Under the pieces are notes generated by a model. That model did not search any database and was not told the DNA's origin. It saw nothing but the letters and a program-made list of their open reading frames with translations. This document shows positions 34,615-47,900 of a stretch of DNA of 64,000 bases, in pieces. Origin of the DNA: Galerina marginata (lineage: Eukaryota; Basidiomycota; Agaricomycetes; Agaricales; Galerinaceae); NCBI GenBank assembly GCA_023014335.1, contig JAECYW010000007.1:2356001-2420000 (forward strand). The letters run 5' to 3'. Both the position numbers and the translations under genes were made by a program. Position 1 is the first letter of the stretch. Each line of letters opens with the position of its first letter.

Positions 34615-37547
34615 CTACGGAATATCCGGGTAATCCAAATTACAGACACGTTCAAACACCTCGGCTGGACTGGGCACTTCCATAAGCTTTGTACGTTTGG
34701 ATATTAAACTCCACGCCGGTGCATCGATCACTTCAAGACTGTCGCTGCTCCCTCTACGCCGTTTATTTACCCTAAAGCGCTTAGCAACGGCCTCTGATTC
34801 GTTCACTATGACGGGTCCTCTCTATAATTTAAATATTGATGAGTACAGAGATATGAGGTAATCAATAAAACTGACCTGTAGGTACAGCTCGATAGCTTCG
34901 CAGAGCAGCTTGATTTCTGCATGCAATCCGGGCAGTTTTTCATCAATTTTCTGAGCGAGCATGGAACAGGAGAGCTCAGCAAGCTTTGGACTGTAGTCCG
35001 CATTTGAGAGGTAGAAAGGAAGAGTTGAAACCGCAAACTGGCTGGGGATGTATTCATCATCAACGTCTAGGGATGAAATTTCATCGTCGTCGTCCAGGGA
35101 AATCTCGTCATCCCAGTAGTCTGATATTTCATCACCTTGTTCATCTTCTGAGCTATATTGGGCAAATATGAGTATGTTCTTCAGCTTCTTGAAATTTGGA
35201 CATTTGGACTCACAATGCTAAAAGACTTTTCAGCAGGTACATGCACAGCGATGTGTACACCCCGCTAGACACAAAGTACCGGCCCGCACGTTTCTGATCA
35301 CGGAGGTACTTCTGAATCGGAACCATCGAGTGACGATAAGGTGAGGACAAATGAAGGAAGCGGAAGTTAACCCCGAAGACCCATGCAAACTCAGACCAGT
35401 GAGTCAGGATTTCGGGGTGTGTGATCGCAGCAACCATATTTGCACCAATTTTTGGACGCCCCTCATGAAGGGAACGACACACTTCCCCACAAATTAAATC
35501 TAAAGCAATCTCCCAAGAGCAGGAGTGGTGAGCATTCAAACTTCTTGTAGGACCTAAATATTCCAGTACATTTGCATCCTGGTTAATTATCAGTAGTAAA
35601 AGATACAGAACGTTAAGAAGCGGACCTGAGTTTGAAACCACTGACGCAGTTGCACCACATGTATGTAGTTTGAAAGGACACTATCCCAATTATCTTCTTG
35701 TCCGAAGCATTTGATTAAGCCAGATGCCCATTTTACAGGGTCAAAATCAAAGTATTCGAGGAGTAATTCCGTCGTTACAGCTGCGTTATAGAGGATAGTG
35801 CTAAGCCATGGAAACACTATTTTGTCACCTACAAGGCAAAGAAAGACAATAAACTCAAGCCTATAGACTGATTAAAGGAAAGTGACTTACATGAATATCG
35901 ATCCTCTGCGTCGTCAGAGTACTCCCGTAAATAATGCAGCAAATGTTGTGCAATGTGTGAACGAGCGGCTTTTTCATTTACATGAAAATCCTTTGAACGA
36001 GATGAGTCGAGGAGAAAGTCCCGAAAAGAAGTATGCAGGATGCAAAGAATGTCTTCGTCAGGTCCCTCGCCTTCGCCTATAAGGGCTGGGACACGAAGAA
36101 CAGAATGCAAATCGATCAGGATACGTTGGAGTTCTCCATGAGGATAGGATAGGATAGTTTCGATCTGACGAGCAGTTAAATTTGGTATCAAAAGACTTGG
36201 GAAAAACATGGAAAGACTTATAATTTCCAGTGCTTTGCAAAGGTCCTCCTTCAACACCAAGCTGAATATTGTGGAGTACAGGGCATCGAGCTCGGCGAAC
36301 GGGGTGGCAGTGCCAACAGCAGTGACACCCAGAATAATGTCAAGCTGTTTATTCGGCCTCTGACGGGAGGTTTTCACAAATTTCACGACGGTAGCCGCAT
36401 AAATAAACTGCCCGGACGATTTGAAGACCAGGCTGTCCATGTCGTCGTCGGAAGGCCAGACAGGTGGGAGAAGTAATCGCAGTGCGTGTGTCCTTTTCAC
36501 AGACTCGAAGCTCTTGACTAAAAAGAGTCTAATATCATCATCAGGATGGTACCTCTCATCTAAAACAAGTGGGTCAGTGATCGCGACCAGAGCTTGGTCG
36601 GTGAATGAGTCTCGGATGACTCTTTCGGGTCGGCTGGCTATAAGGAAACAGAGGGAAATAGGGAATTTCGAAACAGAATTGGCGATGAGTCTGAGGATGT
36701 ATTGCTGGGCCTCTGGTCTGCCACACTCGTCGAGACCATCGAGGATGATTACCATTGGATTATTGACTTGTTCTGGCTGATCATGTTTGAATACTTCCTT
36801 CAATGGTTGGATGATAAGAGATTCCATCTGAGCTTCTAGGGAACGAGTGAAGATGTAAGGGTCCAATTCGACCGCTTTTTCAACGGGGCCTCGTAGCTGT
36901 GGAATCACAGTGAGTATATGATAGGCCAAAGAAGCGATCAGGCGTTCTTCATCATTGCGGCCAGTAGCACTTCGAGACCAGAAGAAACTGGCGGCCAAAC
37001 GTCCTGATTCGTGGCATAAATCAGCGATTTCTTGTGCAATTGCCGACTTCCCAACTCCAGCAGCACCATTAAGCCACTTGATAAACGAGGTCTTCTGACC
37101 ATCCTCAATCCAATCAATAATGGCCTGAATAACTGCCACGCGAGTTTGTGGGTGGCATTTAGGAGGATCGTATTCGAGACGTTCGCGTGCATTGTGGAAT
37201 GCGCCAGGAGCTATATGATCTTCCCAGAGGTCTTTGCCTGGAGAATACTGGTGAAATATTGTAACTTGTGTGATGTAACTACGCACTTGCCTGTAAACAC
37301 TGCGAAGCTTCCTCCATGAATCGAGAAGTTCTTGGAATTTTTGAACATCGTATGTGCGATGAGAGTGGGGAAAGCAGCTCGACGTTGCTGGCGGTAAGAA
37401 CCAGGGAAGGATGCCTCTCACAGTCTTGACATTGCCTTGTGGCAGTTTCCTCACGTCGAACTGGAAATAGAAACGAGTGTGAGCGATTATATAGACCTCC
37501 GTAAAGATATGCACTTACTTATAGACCGATAGAGTATTGGGAAACAT
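34615..37547 (-). CDS. NACHT-domain NTPase (fungal NLR-like, STAND class)
   Basis: Minus-strand exons with in-frame GT-AG junctions: 37460-35891, 35828-35626, 35578-35214, 35152-34876 and 34821-34615, giving 873 residues. A short first exon is possible at 37547-37519 (MFPNTLSVY), joined to an alternative acceptor near 37453. The NACHT domain shows Walker A GAAGVGKS (about 37045), Walker B IILDGLDECG (about 36740) and the sensor-like FLIASRPE. A helical region follows, with an ILHTSFRDFLLD motif common after NACHT in these proteins. The C-terminal exons contain an acidic Asp/Glu stretch (about 35060-35140) and a basic patch NKRRRGSS near the end. No WD40, ankyrin or TPR repeats are seen. Such proteins are thought to act as intracellular NTP-driven switches in non-self recognition; the ligand is unknown. 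All exons are open, so the gene looks functional. Confidence 0.85.
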
Positions 37548-37899
37548 TAATTAACTCCGAAGATATATATAAAACTTGGGACAATGTGTACTAGTATAGG
37601 TGTGGGCGTATGTAGAAGGTAAAGTATAGGCTGAACATTTATAGTGTCAAAATGCTATGCTATGCGATGACATGGCCGCATACGATATGTACGCGTAGGC
37701 GTAAGTTGAAGGCGTATAGAAATGAGAAGAACAGGTACGTGTCGGGCAAGAGTGGAAGACAGGCAAGAGCGAAGGTGAAGTGGAGCCAAGAAGCGGTGCC
37801 CCGTCCACGCTTCATCTACGACATGGACGCCTTGACAAATTCAACGTCATTTCCAGTCCGTCGTGGATATAACTTACAACGCCAACATAAAACAATATA
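37548..37899. other. NACHT gene 5' flank and start of repeat
   Basis: AT-rich sequence with TATATATAAAA at about 37563, about 20 bp upstream of the proposed first ATG on the minus strand, may hold the promoter. From about 37640 purine-rich repeat-like DNA begins. No separate gene is seen. Confidence 0.35.
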
Positions 37900-40800
37900 T
37901 AACACCACCCAATTAAAAAGGAAAGAAAAGAAACGGGCGGAACGAAAGCGCAGGTATGAGCTCGACACAAGGCTGATGCCGATAACAAGAACCTGCGAGC
38001 GGGCAACCAAAACAGGCGCTGGAACACGAAATGAAAAATGCAAAAGGAATACCGCCGAACAGCCAAAACGAGAACCGGAACGGATTAAACTTCACGCCGA
38101 TTCCAATCTCGACAAGACGCAATCAAACCCTATCTGCCCGAAAAAGCAAGAAAAGGAGAATATGGGGCAAGGATGGAAAAATCAAAGTTGAAGAAGGCCC
38201 AGAACGACGAGCCACGTGAAATAAATGGTGAGAGTGAGCCATCCAGAAGTGACGAACTCCACTTGAGAATGGCTACCTGGATTGGGCTTTGGACGGGCGC
38301 CTCAATAGGATGCAAGGGAATAAAGAGGCGGTACCCGCCAAAGCCGGGGGAGCACAAGTGAGAGAGTCCGTCCAGCGATGTCTACCTCATTGCGTGTATA
38401 AAGCCTCAGTGTCCAGGTGACGAACCGATAAACAGCCAAAAACAAGACAAATAAAAAAAATAAGAAATGAAAAAAAAAATGAGCAAACGACACCAAGGTA
38501 AGAAAAGGGTGCGGATAACAAAAGATCAACAGCACACCGGGCAAAGGTGAAGATCGTTTTGCCCCACACCATCTTGAAAGGAAATGAGGCGCCTCAACGT
38601 CCAAGCCTGAGAGGAAGGAGGAAAATTAACCCAGCGGAGAGTCCGGTGGGATCGGCCGATGCGCATTCTTCTCGACCCAGAATGAATAGACAAGTTCAGG
38701 GAGGTAAAAATAAAGAATAAATGGGCGCCGTGGCTTTACCGAAGGACTCCACTTGCGTAGATTTGACATCAAGGCTTGGGTGAGTTCCGTACTAAGAGCC
38801 ACATGACGGCACGACCAAGCCTGAGAGAGAATCATGACGCAACAAGTAGGAGTCCGAATCGGGATTAGCGATTCGCACCTGGTACAGTAGGAAAATAGTA
38901 AGAAAAAGGGACCAGAACACCAAGCCTGAATGAATATTAAAAATCGATCCACACAACCCGGGGCCTCACCGAAAGGACTCCACTGATCATAAACTTTGGT
39001 CCGAAAGGCTTGAGCAAGCCTTGAGAGCTGAGCCCACGGAAGCCACGTCCAAGCCTTGGAAGGAGAAGTAAGCTGAGATAAGTGGGAGTCCAACGGGATT
39101 GGCGTTGCTTGATACCGTTCTGTCCGAAACTGAAAACTCGATCCAGAAAAAAAACACGCATACGAATACTGTAGAGACAGGTAAGCAAACATAAGAAGGA
39201 AAAAAAGTCGAAAACAAGGCAATAAACAAACGAGAACACAACAACCATAACTTCACTAAAAGGACTCCACACCTGTACCTAATAGGCTTGCGCGAGCCCT
39301 GGGTCCTGCGAGGTGAAGGCCATACAACGCAAACCATGGAGGCAGAACCATAAGCGACGGGAGTCCGTTGAGATCCGCGAATAGCGCGTATACCAAATTG
39401 ATCGAGCCTGAAAAACGATCATCCATAGAAATAGAACAAAGAAAGTCACCTTTTGCTTCTGCACCTTCTCTTACTCTCAGAAGCAAAAGGGCGAGCTGGC
39501 AGCGGAACCTGATAGAAACATTCCTGGCGAGGCACAATTGGATGGAGACTAGAACGAAAACCCGAGGAGTTCAACGAAAGGCAAAACGAAGGCAAAATAG
39601 AAGCGATGCAACCACATTGAGCTCCACGCCATTGCCGGCGCTGAAGAAACATAATCAAAGACCATCCACCGAGGAAAAAAAAGAGAGGAGGAGAGATAGA
39701 GGATCGTCAGTAGGGAAAAATTGAAAAACGAAAGAACCAAGGTGCCGGAGTCTGATCGGGTCGCTCAGATGGAATGGCGGGAGCGCACGCGTATCGGCAT
39801 CGTATGTGCATAGGCATAGGCATAGGGAAACACAAAACCGGGTAAGAGAGGATGAGGCATCAGAAGCTCGTGATGCACGAAGGACGGGAAAGGGAAAAGA
39901 ACGAAGAAGGCAGCTGCCTTGGAGTTGAACGAAGGGAAAGAAGGGAAAAAACAAGGAAAGAAATTAAAAGAGAAGAAACGTTGATGGGACGAACAAAGGC
40001 CAAAGCAAAGGTAGAAGAAAAAGAGGCGCATTACATAAGTAGGCTCACCCCAAGAAGCCGCAGTCTCGTCAGGCGCAAGGCTGCCCGTTCCCGAGGAAAA
40101 CCGCGCACCTACTGTACCTCGCCGACGGCAGCCGTCAGTGATGCCCTCGAGAAAATGGGCCTGAGCGACGTCGTCGAGGGCAATGCGGTCGTCAACGAGC
40201 TCGGGGTGATAGGCTTGAGTGCAGGACAATTCTAGATGAGGAGCTTAAAAGATGATCGATGAGGATGAATTCAACAATGATCGATGAACAGGTGGGGCTT
40301 TGGCTGGAGGAGAAGAGGCTGGCGGTGGAGGTGGGAAAAGTGCTCAAGCCACCTGCGGATCTTGGATGGGAACGACGGTCAGCAGCGGGAAACCCGAGAC
40401 GAGGACTGTGCTCACCTTAAGGAGAATTAGTCGCTATCTTATCGTCGTGGTTTCGTTGATTAAACATGACGATATCTGGTTGAAGAAAGCAAAGCAGCGT
40501 GGAATCCGCCAAGGGCTCAGCGCTCAGCGCTCAGGCCCAGGCCTAGCGCTCAGGGATCAAAAGTATAAATTAACAAGCGGAGGCCAGTGTGAGTACTTAC
40601 ATACAGTATGAGCATGGATATTCGTCAGAGGAGAACAGCGGGGTGGGCAATTGGTGGGCAATCAATTTCGTCAGCGTGAGCTGCTGATCCAATTGCCAAC
40701 GACACTGGTAAACAGAGGCATACAAGTACGTGGACTCACACCCCGGGATCACACCCCTTGATCACCCTCCATCCCATGCACTGCCTGAACGTGTGCGGCT

Positions 40801-40960
40801 TTCAGCTCTCGGCGCTCGCGCAAGCCTTTTGGCAACGGTAATTAGGGGACTGTGGATTCTTTTTCGCGGATGCACAGCTCGTCTTGGCCGAACGTAATAC
40901 ACTCGGTGTTCTCCTTCATTTAATTTCTCTCTCTTTCCTTTTGTTTTTCTGTGTTACCTG
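37900..40960 (+). mobile_element. Foldback-like element, copy V
   Basis: The leading segment 37940-38210 matches 18360-18660. Left array: A at about 38252-38369, C closing at 38640, B1 at 38744-38855, B2 at 38975-39091 and B3 at 39262-39366. Body 39430-40690: GCGAGGCACAATTGGATGG, the AGCTCCACGCCA block (39620), a GCATAGGCATAGGCATAGGG tract (39815), the remnant near 40140-40210 and donor-like GCTCACCTTAAGGAG at 40410. A short inverted stretch (about 40740-40870) looks like the remains of the right arm. No intact gene. Confidence 0.62.
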
Positions 40961-41089
40961 GATGTCCTTTGCTCCGGACAGGTGGAGGAGGAGGAGGTTA
41001 ATAGTTATTCATAAGCATATAACACATATATATCAAGCTTCAAAGTCTTCTTCGAATTCGAAGATGGCCAAGAACGATGAGCCCAACTA

Positions 41090-43018
41090 AGGACTCGGAA
41101 AACCTGCCGACTTGTGCGGTTGTTTTCGAAAAACCTGTGTACGGGTGGAGAGGGCGAGTTAGTTTGTTTCTCTTCGACGAGGTGCGTTGGGATGGAAGGG
41201 AGAGGAGAGGGTATGAGAGAAGGCGAGGAAAACCAAGGCGAATGAGCAAATAAACAGGCACGCGAGATATTTTGGGAGAGTAACCATCTAGGGACGGACT
41301 CTACAATCCCATCAGGCTTTGGACGAGCGCCTCGATAGGGAAAAAAGAGGCGAAACCCGCCAAAGCCGGAGGAGCACGGAAGCACAAGCCGAATCCGTCC
41401 AGAAAACACGCGACTGCTCCATCTCGCGTGCGAAGCCAGGTAACGACTTGGAAGATAAAAAAGACAAGGTGACAAGGGGAAGAAAGAAGAAGAGAAATTA
41501 TGAATAAGAAAGGAATGGATATGAAAAGCGGACGAAAAAAGCGAATGACAAAAAATGCAAGGTGAAGAAGCGAGGTCGACAAGACAAGACAGAGAGACAA
41601 GAAAGGAAGAAAGAAGAAGAAACATAAGGCGATCGAATGAAGGAGAGAACGCCACCACAAGACTAACTCAAAGTACATGGAATGGAATTCAAACCAGCCT
41701 TGGAATCACTCAAGGACTCGATCGCACACATGTTCTAACAGTGAAAGGAATCAGGAAGTTGAAAGCCCATAACAACCAGACAACGTACCTCCAAGTCTAG
41801 GAGGGAGAGTTAAGGAGCGACGAGTGGGAGTCCGTCGGGATTGGCGATGGGTCCATGGCACAATAAAAAAAAGCAGAGAAAAAATGGCGACGAGCCACTG
41901 AGATCGATGCATAAAAAATCGGACATGGCAAGCTGTGGCATCACCAAAAGGACTCCACTGTGCTTCCACTGTCATGGAAGGCTTTCACGAGCCCTGAGAG
42001 CTGAGAGCCCCATGATGGCTACGTCCAAGCCTGGGAGAGAGAGAAACGACGAGTGGAGTCCGTCGGGATTGGCGGCTGGTCAATATCAGTTTTTCGAGGC
42101 GGAAAACACGAGCAAAAAAAAGGGTGCATAGGAATAGAGACATTGAAGCAAAGAAAGAAAGAAGGAAAGAATAGCAATAATGGAAAGCGAACGAACGGGT
42201 GGGTTAAAACACCAAGTGCATGGAGGTCGGCCGTGGCTCACCAAAAGGACTCGACATGACCCGGATCCTGGTACTAAAAGGCGAGCGCGAGCGAGCCCTG
42301 AGAGCAGAGAGCCGCATGACGACCAAGTCTGAGAGAAGATCAAAGGCGGCTTAATTAAAAGTTCTCCACGCCCAAGGAAATGCAGAAACGGAAAAAAAGT
42401 AGAAGCACGTACGAATAAAACCCAAAAAAAAACCAAAGAATGAACGAACGCATGAAATAATCAAGCGCACGGAATTAACTGAGCATAGGCCATGGCTTCA
42501 TCAAAGGGACTCCACCGTACATAAATCCTTGTCCTCAAGATAGAAGGCTTGGGCGATCTTGTGAGCTGAAGCCCTACGATGGCTCATCCAAGCCTGGGAG
42601 AGACTGGGTCAAGAAACGACCAGTGGGAGTCCGTCAGGAATGGTGATTAACCTTGGCACAATAAATAAATATTAAGAAAACAAAGGAGAGACGAGAAAGA
42701 AATACGCCAGCAACGAGCACGCCAATATAAAAATACAAAAATCAGTCAAGGGGGCTATAACAGGCGGATCGACAACAAAACGACCCTGGAGGCCAGGCAC
42801 TGAAGACTGAACGCTGATGCAGATCATCGAGCGGGAACAGGAAGATAGATAACGAAAAGCCAATCTCAATTCTAGCGCAAAGAAAATGAAATGCGCAAGG
42901 CAAAAGGCCCAGAAAGGCGCTGGCCAACATGAACATAGCCGGAACGCTGTGCCGGGGTATGGAAACGAGAACGAAAACGAAAACGGGAATACCTCAATGA
43001 AAAGCAAAACGAAGGCAA
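41090..43018 (+). mobile_element. Foldback-like element, copy VI, part left of the KDZ insertion
   Basis: Left array: A at 41296-41396 (GGACTC pairing with GAATCC), a decayed unit closing at 41835, B2 at 41950-42061 with a perfect 10-bp outer stem GGACTCCACT/AGTGGAGTCC, a partial B3 from 42247 and B4 at 42507-42632. The body begins about 42680 and breaks at 43018 inside the conserved stretch GAAGGCAAAATGGAT. The remainder resumes at 57623 beyond the KDZ transposon. Confidence 0.7.
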
Positions 43019-43025
43019 AATGGAT
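43019..43025. repeat. Target-site duplication, left copy (AATGGAT)
   Basis: Identical to 57623-57629 at the other side of the element. The unoccupied sequence in related repeats reads GCAGAATGGACGCG (about 62585). Confidence 0.85.
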
Positions 43026-43222
43026 CACATAGAGAAGCTACATTGTAGCGAATGAATCGAAGCATTGAACGTTTACAGTGTGCCGACTCAATCGAGGCCA
43101 ATGAATTCAATGAACGGGCCCTTAGCGCGGAGACGGCCACGGCAGCCCTAGACGGGCCCGAACGGCCTCACAGATGAAGCCGTTCGGCTCCTGTGCGGGC
43201 TCGGCCACGAGCCAAATTCCTC
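43026..43222 (+). repeat. KDZ transposon left terminal inverted repeat
   Basis: Starts CACATAGAGAAGCTAC and matches the reverse complement of 57426-57622 along 197 bp with about two mismatches (near 43192 and 43218). Its inner half contains a palindrome, CCGAACGGC with GCCGTTCGG, around CTCACAGATGA. Confidence 0.95.
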
Positions 43223-43404
43223 AGTCAATGGCACCGTAGGAGATCGGCATTGAAACTACAGTACATGTTAATAGTAAGGGTATTGTGTCTATATAATATA
43301 AACCAGAGGAAAGGACGTGAGGGTAAAACGGGAAAGCCTCAAAAGCACTATGAAAGCGACAGGCATATTGATTTGAATTATCCAATTAAATATTCAGATT
43401 TGCT

Positions 43405-43674
43405 TTAGCATGGAGTCAATAAACAATTGGAAGTGTCAGCAGCAGTATTAGCATCAATACGAGCTGGTGCCGGTTCGGGTAATGGCACCAACTGAAGCCG
43501 GCGTCGCAATTTCAAAGCATTAAATTGAGGTATCAAATGGGCAACTTCACAAATAGCACCCTCAAGGAGCTGGGGAACAGCAGACATTGTGAAAGCCGAC
43601 GCAGCAGCAGCAACAGGAGATGAAGCCGAAAAGGCAACGGCACCAACTGAAGCCAGTGCCGCAATGGCAATCAT
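43405..43674 (-). CDS. Possible small subterminal protein of the KDZ element
   Basis: An 89-codon frame from an ATG at 43674 gives an Ala/Leu-rich peptide with a basic middle (NALKLRRRLQ) and GCC-type codon runs. It lies outward-facing near the left end of the transposon. No splice partners or homologues were recognised, and it could be chance coding in alanine-biased DNA. Confidence 0.25.
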   Translation of the reverse strand: MIAIAALASVGAVAFSASSPVAAAASAFTMSAVPQLLEGAICEVAHLIPQFNALKLRRRLQLVPLPEPAPARIDANTAADTSNCLLTPC

Positions 43675-43994
43675 TCAATTGATCCATCCAATTGTTCACC
43701 TCTTACAGTATATACAAAATGACGTAGTAATATGAGATCAGATTAGGGAATATACAGATGCAGCAGCAGCAACAGGAAATCAGGCCGAATCGGCAACGGC
43801 AACGGCAAAGAGACGGGAGGGCGATAACAGTGTCAAGAGTTCAATGGTACAAGTGGGACAATCAATTACTCGTTAGAAGGGTTAAAACAATGAAGGTAAT
43901 TCTACTGTAGCTACCAAACTTTCAGCCTTCCTTTTGTGTACCCAGCTACGTCGGGATCATCCTAATTTGACTCGGCATCGGCATTGCAAGGGGG
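43675..43994. other. KDZ element spacer
   Basis: No gene is seen. A GCAGCAGCAGCAACAGG tract (about 43761) and a CGGCATCGGCATTGC tract (about 43973) belong to the element's repeated trinucleotide and hexanucleotide motifs. Confidence 0.4.
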
Positions 43995-44754
43995 CTAGCG
44001 GGTTGGAGTGTCGCGGGGGGTTGTCGAAATCTTGTCATAGACGGACTTCAATCTCTCGTTGAAGCGAGACAAAGAGTCACTGGTACGGGCCGACAACAGG
44101 GCAAATGCTTTCCGGGCCCGTTCCTCGGAACTCAACCTTTCGGCTTCGGCAAGATACAGGCGATGGCTCGCATCCTTATAGGATATCCCCAAAGTGTCCC
44201 GGAGCGCCAGGACATCAGAATGAAGGCCAAGTAATTCGCGCTCAGAGTTGTGCTGAAATGATTGCGGTCAATCTCAAAGCCACAGATGCGATGAGTTCCA
44301 AACTTACGGGATCGGCAGGGAGAGTGATGTTATCAGCGCCGAGGAAACTTGCTGGATTGCCCTGTTTATAGTTGAGACCCTAAATGTAAAAGGCTATGTG
44401 TTAAAACCGATGTAGGTGGTGTGCTTTAGGGACCCATAATGCGACAATGCGGCCCCGACTGCCATCGGCATCGGCATCGGCCACGGGCACAATCAATGCC
44501 GTAGATTGATTACTTCGCTCCCCAACGTCGTGGGGAATGTGGAGAACATAACACTCAAAATGACTTACCCCACCAGGCTCGCTGTTAATATGATTTTCAA
44601 CTCGATTGGTGTATTTTCGAAAGGCGAGATTTGTGGCCGGGATCAGGAAGTCCGGCACTATGTAACTGAGCCCGTCGGGTCCGACCACTGACACGAACCC
44701 ATCGGGTATTTTTGGCATAGTTGAGGTGAAGAGAGTGTTGTCTGTTTCAGCCAT
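43995..44754 (-). CDS. KDZ-element accessory protein 1 (171 aa, unknown)
   Basis: Minus-strand exons: 44754-44569, 44379-44308 and 44252-43995 (introns of 189 and 55 nt), all phase 0. The N-terminal part contains IPDGFVSVVGPDGLSYIVPDFLIPA, a short beta-type segment. The C-terminal part has ALRDTLGISYKDASHRLY, then a charged helix through AERLSSEERARKAF. The 189-nt intron contains a GCCGATGCCGATGCCGATGG cluster. The gene diverges from accessory gene 2, with 225 bp between the starts. The arrangement of a short VVGPDG module followed by a GISYKDA..RLY helix is familiar from hypothetical proteins tied to agaricomycete transposons, but no function is known. Confidence 0.75.
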
Positions 44755-44979
44755 GAAAATGTGTGCAGATGGGTGAAGATAAAGGAATAGATTGCGGATA
44801 TGCGAAGGATGCCGACACCGTTGATTGCGGCGTGCGAATGTTTGATAAGATCACGTGCATGTTGATTTTCATTTTGCCCCAATCCCGCCTCTTTTCTTCT
44901 CTTCTCCTACAACTAACTTCTTTGCCGTTGCCGCTGCCTCTCTGTGCCGAACATCTCCCAACCAACCACCTTTTGAAAA

Positions 44980-47900
44980 ATGTCCACCTACACTCCTGCC
45001 TCCGTTTTGAACATCCTCAACACCGCTGACGGCCTCATTCGATTCGCGATCGCTGGCCGCAACATCGTCGGACATGTTGAGGGCATCAAGGCCGGCATGG
45101 TAAGTTCCAACCTCCAACACACCCCTTAATGCTCATTTTAAACTCTGTCTGTTACCTAGCACCGAATTCGAGAGGCTAGCCAGACCTTCAAACTGGAGAG
45201 GGAGCAAGGCACCGCCGGTCCCGAGGCCGACGTCATCGCCAAGATTTTCGATCGCCCCGCCTTTGCGTTCCAATTTTACCAGGCCCTCAAGAAACGCAAG
45301 TTCGATGCATCTGGCGTGGAGTTTTGTGACGCAATGTGGGCTGCTTTGCTCGCATTCGACGCGAAGATTTCACCGCCTGACGGGATCCGGGGTCCGTACC
45401 CGTCCAGCTCCTTTGATTCGAATGACCCAGCGGGTGTTTTCGGGACGCTGGGCGCCCCTGGCCCCCTTGTCCATGTCCCCTACACTCCCCCTTCTCCCCA
45501 AATGCCCGCGCCATCTGGCAAGCCATCCGCCGAGAACACGACGCGTGCCATGCCGGAAACGCACCGAAGCCGACGCAAAAGCACCCAGCCCCCACTGCCA
45601 TCGGAAGGCGAGCGATCGGACACGGAACGGAGGACCTTACCGGCGCAATCTCGCGAACCCCCCGCAGCTGTCGTCGCGACCTCAAAAAAACGACGCGGTG
45701 ATGACCACCATCCCTCCGATCGCGAGCACCGCGCTGCCCCCCCGTCCAACCACCATCCTGGCGCCGTCGCCTTACCGGTTCCCCCCCCCAAAACCAAGCA
45801 GTCGAAGGCAGCGACCCCGGCCCCAGCTGCCTCCAAAAAACCCAAGGTCATCAGGAACCCGAAGCCGAGTACGCGCCTCTTTGCGACGCCTTGCTCAAAT
45901 TGCGTGGGGGCTGGGACCCAGTGTGTGGAACAGGCCAGCAAATACCAGCGTGGTGCATGCTATTACTGTGGTTGCAGGAGGATAAGATGCGATGGCGTCA
46001 GGCAGCCTCAAGTTTCCGGCACTGAACTAGCAGCGCCACGTACCCGCAGGCAGGCCAAATCCCCAGCAATGGTAGCCGAGAAGGACCTGGAGTCCGAAGA
46101 CAGCTCTGAGGAGGACAGCAGCTCCAGTGGGTCCACAGCGCCTCCCAAAAAGGCCAAGCGCAGGAGGGTGGATTCCGAGGACGAGGCCGACGCGAGGCCG
46201 AAGCCGCCCAAAACCGTGGTCGTGAAGTTGCCGAAGGCGTCGGCCCCACCGCGCCCAAAAGCGTCGACCTCCAAGGTGCCCGCTGCGATGGCTCCGCCCC
46301 CTGTTCCTGCGCCAGTGGTTAAGACGGCGAAAAAGGAGAAATCGCGACCACGGTCTGGGCTGCCCTCCGCCGTTGCCGCTGAGTTGCGTGCCGAGCAGAT
46401 GGCGTACGTTCAGGTCCCCGATGGCGTCCTCCGGCAACGATCGCCTCCACGATTGACTGCTGAACAGAAGGGGAAGCAGCCCATTCGAAGTACGTAAAAA
46501 TTTTACGGTGAAATCACCTTTTTTGAATTAATTGTTTTTTTTGAACCAGATAACGAGGACGCGATGGGCCAACAATCGGGTGTGGTGCCGAGGCCGAATG
46601 CCGTGGCCGTGCCCTTGCCGCAGCCTACGTCGGCGCCGCCAAAGTTTTCCCAATTAGAGGAAGGTAAGTACATCCCTAAGTCAATATCTCCCGATCATTC
46701 CTTTCCCCCACACCCCCCCCCACCACCCACATTAGCATACTGAACTCACTATTATTCGCAGAACATGAAGGCGATGAAGCCGCAGAGGAGTCCGATGCCG
46801 ACGACGAGGACGACGACGAAGAAACTCGCATCAATCGCCTGATTCGATCCCTCGACAGGCGCATGGGCCAACTCCCCGACCATCTTCCCTTCGCCCATAA
46901 ATGGTCCCGAACGCGAAAGACGGGCATCCCCCTCGAAAAGCAGGTTGCCGATCTCGACGCCCGTCTCTCCGAGATGGAAAAGACAGCGGATTACATGGGC
47001 CGCCTCATGAGCGATACCCATATAATCTTCAAGGTTATGCTGGACTATGTGCGCGACCAGCAGCCGGCGATGCTCAACATCATCGACTGCGTCACATCGT
47101 TGCAGTCTCATTTGGGGCTCTTGCCCTCATCGGATCCCGACGCCGATGGCGACGACACCACGATGGCCGCCGACCACGAAGAACCACGCCAGAACGTTGC
47201 TGGTGCTCCTGGCGCGCCCAAAGTCACGAAGTTGCCCATCATGGTCCCTCCCGAGGACAACAATTCGGCACCGGCCTCGTCGGCAATTGCGGAGACCACG
47301 CAGCTCCCCACGGACACGGTTTCAGCTGTGGACAATCCGACCGTCCAGCTCATTGTCCCAACGCCATCAAATTCACAAGACCAAGTGGCCTCAGCTCCCA
47401 TACCGCTCGTCCCCTCCCCACCTTCGTCGCAAGATCCTCAGGCGACACCCAATGTCGTTGCCGATGCCGCATCTGGCAATGTCGTTGCCGACGCCGCAGC
47501 TGGCGGGCCAGCTGCTGCCCCTGCTCCCCAAAAACTTCCTATCGCCATCTCCCCACCTCGCTTGCCTAGTTCTGTGGAAGGGGCTGAGGCCATCGTCGGC
47601 CTTGTTGTTCGGGACCCCAGCACCACCGAAGCCCGCCCCCCCCCTATACTGCCCTTGTCCTCAGGTGTCGCGCCCTCCGTCGGTGACGCCGACGCTATGC
47701 AGACGAATAACGCAGCGTCTCCCCGCGTTTCCCCTGTCGACCTTCCCGTTGCCGATGCCGAGGCCGAGGCCAGTGCATCTCCTGGTGCAGGAAACGCAGT
47801 CGAAGCTCCAACAACCTCTCCCGCCCTTCTTGCTTTACCCGCCCCACGCAATCCCCCAAGATCGGTATCGCCCAACACGAAGAGGCAGCGTTCTTTGACG

